From Candidatus Harpocratesius repetitus (GTDB taxonomy: Archaea; Asgardarchaeota; Lokiarchaeia; Sigyniarchaeales; Promethearchaeaceae), in contig JAIZWK010000001.1 of assembly GCA_021498095.1 (NCBI GenBank), forward strand, positions 988,448-1,052,447: 64,000 nt of DNA, written 5' to 3'. Of the stretch, positions 62,013 to 64,000 are shown piece by piece (the first letter of the stretch is position 1; each line of letters opens with the position of its first letter). Position numbers and translations under genes: made by a program. The notes under the pieces were generated by a model that was not told the DNA's origin, searched no databases, and saw nothing but the letters and a program-made list of their open reading frames with translations.

Positions 62013-62762
62013 TTAAAGACTAATTTCTGGGTATACGATCCGTTGTGGTAAATTTTGATCATCAAAGGTAGGATTTTCAGGAAATGTTCTTAAATTTCCA
62101 ACTAATCCTGTAGCTGTTAATGCTAATATCCAAGAATCCAATTTATCATCAATTTGAACTTCTTTTGAAGAAAAATCACTTGAAAAAATATCCGTTTCTA
62201 TTGATATCTCGCACTTATTCATCCAACTTTTTAGCAATTTTAATCTTTCATTAATTCCTGCTTTAGATTTTTTGTTATTTTTCATACTTTTCTTGTGATT
62301 CATTGCCCAAAAGCAAATTTCAGGATGGCTTTCCCAAATATATCTATTCAAATACAAATTTTGACGTAAAAATAAATCGATTTCCATGATTTTTTTTGAA
62401 ATATTCCATGTTTGGATGCTAATCCCTTTTTTAGTACATTTCCGGTTAATTTGATTTGCATGTTCAAAGTCTTTTGCATATAAAGCACTTCTACAGGGTG
62501 GGGTAAAAATACTGCTTGAACGAGGTCTCTTTAAAGAAATTCGGGCAAGTTTATCACATTCTCTTGAAACAAATCCCCGTTCTACTAATCCAATAGGTAT
62601 ATCAATTAGTATTCTAGATGCATTTAAAGGAGGATTTCCATATTTAGACCAAAGATCTTGAATCGTTCTAAATACCTCCCAAGTAATAAAACTATTACAG
62701 TAGATGACCGCAGCTATCCAACCACCTCTACATCCATCTACACCCAGAAAAATATTATCCAT
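62013..62762 (-). CDS. DUF429 protein, predicted RNase H-like nuclease fold, 249 aa
   Basis: ATG at 62762. The opening FLGVDGCRGGWIAAV and the following ILIDIPIGLVERGFVSRECD, SSSIFTPPCRSALYA, WESHPEICFWAMN and DDKLDSWILALTATGL are the conserved blocks of DUF429. The aspartates in VDGCRGGW, IDIPIG and DDKLDS have the spacing expected of an RNase H-like active site, on which basis the family is predicted to be a nuclease. No operon partner. Confidence 0.88.
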   Translation of the reverse strand: MDNIFLGVDGCRGGWIAAVIYCNSFITWEVFRTIQDLWSKYGNPPLNASRILIDIPIGLVERGFVSRECDKLARISLKRPRSSSIFTPPCRSALYAKDFEHANQINRKCTKKGISIQTWNISKKIMEIDLFLRQNLYLNRYIWESHPEICFWAMNHKKSMKNNKKSKAGINERLKLLKSWMNKCEISIETDIFSSDFSSKEVQIDDKLDSWILALTATGLVGNLRTFPENPTFDDQNLPQRIVYPEISL

Positions 62763-63033
62763 TTTGCAGAATTACTTCCTTTTATTTCATAATCTGATTA
62801 AATAATCAAAACTTAACTTCCCTTGATCCGATCCCTTCCCTTATGTCGTTGTTGATCCTTAAATTTTTTTACTTCGATTAAGAATTTCATTTTTTTTACA
62901 CCAAATACTCGTTATTTCTTTAATTTAGGAAAATTCTAAATATATTAAATCAGAAAATGAGATCTCTAATTAAGAAGTCAATTTCAATCCAAAAATGAGA
63001 AAAAATTGAAAAAATAGATAAAAAAGCTAAGTA

Positions 63034-63690
63034 TTATTCTTTCAAAGGTTTATGACAGAGCCACCAATCATAACATTCATGATCTTTTGATTTAAGTCTT
63101 TCTTGTGCCGTTTTTATATCAGTTGCTGGTGGAACAATTACATGATCTCCAACTAATTCACTATTCGGCCAGTTAGCAGGAATTGCCACCTTATTTTTAT
63201 CTGAAATTTGCAGAATTTTAACAATTCGTAGAATTTCTTCCATATTTCTTCCAATTTCTTGTGGATAGAATAGAATAATTCGAATAATTCCTTCAGTATC
63301 TACGACAAACACCGCTCTAACTGTGCTGGCACCTTTTCCTGGATGAACCATTCCCATGGTTTTAGCTACTACTCCATGATCAGCAATGATAGGAAATTGA
63401 ATTTCTTGTTTTAGGTTTTCTTTTATCCATTCGGTCCATTTAATATGGCTGAATACCTGATCTATAGATAAACCAATCAATTCACAGTTGAGCTTCTTGA
63501 AATCTTCATAATGTTTCGCAAAACTATAAAATTCAGTAGTACACACAGGAGTAAAATCAGCAGGATGAGAAAATAACACAAAATATTTTCCCTTATAATC
63601 TCCAGGAAGATTCTTCATTCCATGGGTGGTTTGCACTTTTAATTCAGGAAATTTATCCCCAATCAATGGAAAGCTATTTGTTTCTGGCAT
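63034..63690 (-). CDS. Peroxiredoxin, archaeal Prx6-type, 218 aa
   Basis: ATG at 63690. The peroxidatic cysteine is C50 in [14 protein letters not shown], with the usual preceding Pro and Thr. The C-terminal arm [21 protein letters not shown] identifies the archaeal/Prx6 group, and extra cysteines C206 and C212 ([11 protein letters not shown]) are typical of archaeal members that resolve through the tail. It reduces H2O2 and alkyl hydroperoxides in the cytoplasm. Length normal. It lies alone. Confidence 0.95.
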   Translation of the reverse strand: MPETNSFPLIGDKFPELKVQTTHGMKNLPGDYKGKYFVLFSHPADFTPVCTTEFYSFAKHYEDFKKLNCELIGLSIDQVFSHIKWTEWIKENLKQEIQFPIIADHGVVAKTMGMVHPGKGASTVRAVFVVDTEGIIRIILFYPQEIGRNMEEILRIVKILQISDKNKVAIPANWPNSELVGDHVIVPPATDIKTAQERLKSKDHECYDWWLCHKPLKE

Positions 63691-63917
63691 TTTTATTCAC
63701 TTAATTTTTTTTTCTTTGTTGAAAATAAAATCATTATAACGGAGAATAATTATCAACAAATACTAATTATCAAATAAAAGAATTTTTCATTAAAATCCTT
63801 TGCTTAAGATTTCAAACTATTTTTGCATTTTTACATTATGATCATTAGTTTTTTATTCCAAGTGCCTTATGCTACTTTAGATGTGAAAAAAGAATATGAA
63901 GACTCATAGATGATTTT

Positions 63918-64000
63918 ATGAAAAAAACCAATTATACAAATAAAAAGGAAAAATTAAACAATCAAAATTCAGTTGATATTTCTTCAATTAAAACTATTTT
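63918..64000 (+). CDS. Start of a gene truncated by the window edge
   Basis: ATG at 63918 followed by 27 open codons to base 64000 (MKKTNYTNKKEKLNNQNSVD...). The polar, basic start is plausible for a cytoplasmic N-terminus, but the segment is too short to be sure it is coding. The 227 bases between it and the peroxiredoxin start carry no other gene. Confidence 0.3.
   Translation, partial: MKKTNYTNKKEKLNNQNSVDISSIKTI

Noticed and set aside
1..64000. tRNA or rRNA genes
   Set aside because: I looked for G/C-rich clover-leaf-like or rRNA-like segments, which should stand out in this A/T-rich sequence, and found none convincing; a covariance-model scan would settle it.

Overview
The window is a strongly AT-rich piece of an archaeal chromosome. 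The clearest archaeal marker is a proteasome-activating nucleotidase (PAN) at 13191-14306. DUF3795, DUF4332, DUF362, LVIVD-repeat and AbrB-PhoU proteins, a DHH phosphoesterase, frequent GTG/TTG starts and a bacterial-type MutS next to archaeal genes fit an Asgard (Loki-/Heimdall-like) archaeon. That is an inference, because no rRNA, ribosomal protein or eukaryotic-signature protein is present to prove it. I saw no tRNA, rRNA or CRISPR array.

Layout. 1-2289: the end of a membrane/Ig-like protein, a decayed non-coding stretch and three small genes. 2530-10603: an accessory island, mostly on the minus strand. It holds a helical-repeat protein followed by a PD-(D/E)XK-like protein, a complete IS element (copy A), a winged-helix-type regulator with four 23-bp direct repeats directly before its start codon, and an overlapping pair of AAA ATPase (OLD/DUF3696 type) and PD-(D/E)XK-like nuclease. 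11000-15956: housekeeping and surface genes (DUF3795, a secreted His-triplet protein, a VOC protein, PAN, an ion transporter). 15928-19223: gene decay, with a nucleotidyltransferase remnant cut by a dead IS copy B, and a 3'-truncated group II intron just downstream of a DUF4332 gene. 19281-25885: an ABC exporter-type operon (membrane protein, FtsX-like permease, ATPase), a DHH phosphoesterase and a DUF362/ferredoxin protein. 26304-35604: a CoA-transferase-GNAT fusion, DUF72, small genes, an LVIVD propeller, MutS and an orphan DNA methyltransferase. 35765-41190: a second accessory island with IS copy C (a mosaic of A-like and B-like sequence), a DprA-like plus ComF-like pair, remnants of PIN and isoprenylcysteine-methyltransferase genes, and a ribbon-helix-helix/Doc-like toxin-antitoxin pair. 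41319-43626: a flavodoxin-ferredoxin protein and an AbrB-PhoU regulator.

The dominant object is one intact minus-strand reading frame at 43708-56598. It encodes a 4296-residue, almost wholly membrane-embedded protein. Eight consecutive units that I laid out by eye average 66 residues, each one transmembrane hairpin plus a charged linker. Extrapolated, the protein would have about 65 hairpins, or about 130 membrane spans. It lies downstream of a smaller multispan protein and a GH13 glycosidase on the same strand. I recognise no family for it, and it is my best candidate for an undescribed system.

The right end (59518-64000) holds small proteins, two of which look like paralogues of each other, a possible structured RNA region, a DUF429 protein, a peroxiredoxin, and the start of a gene running off the edge.
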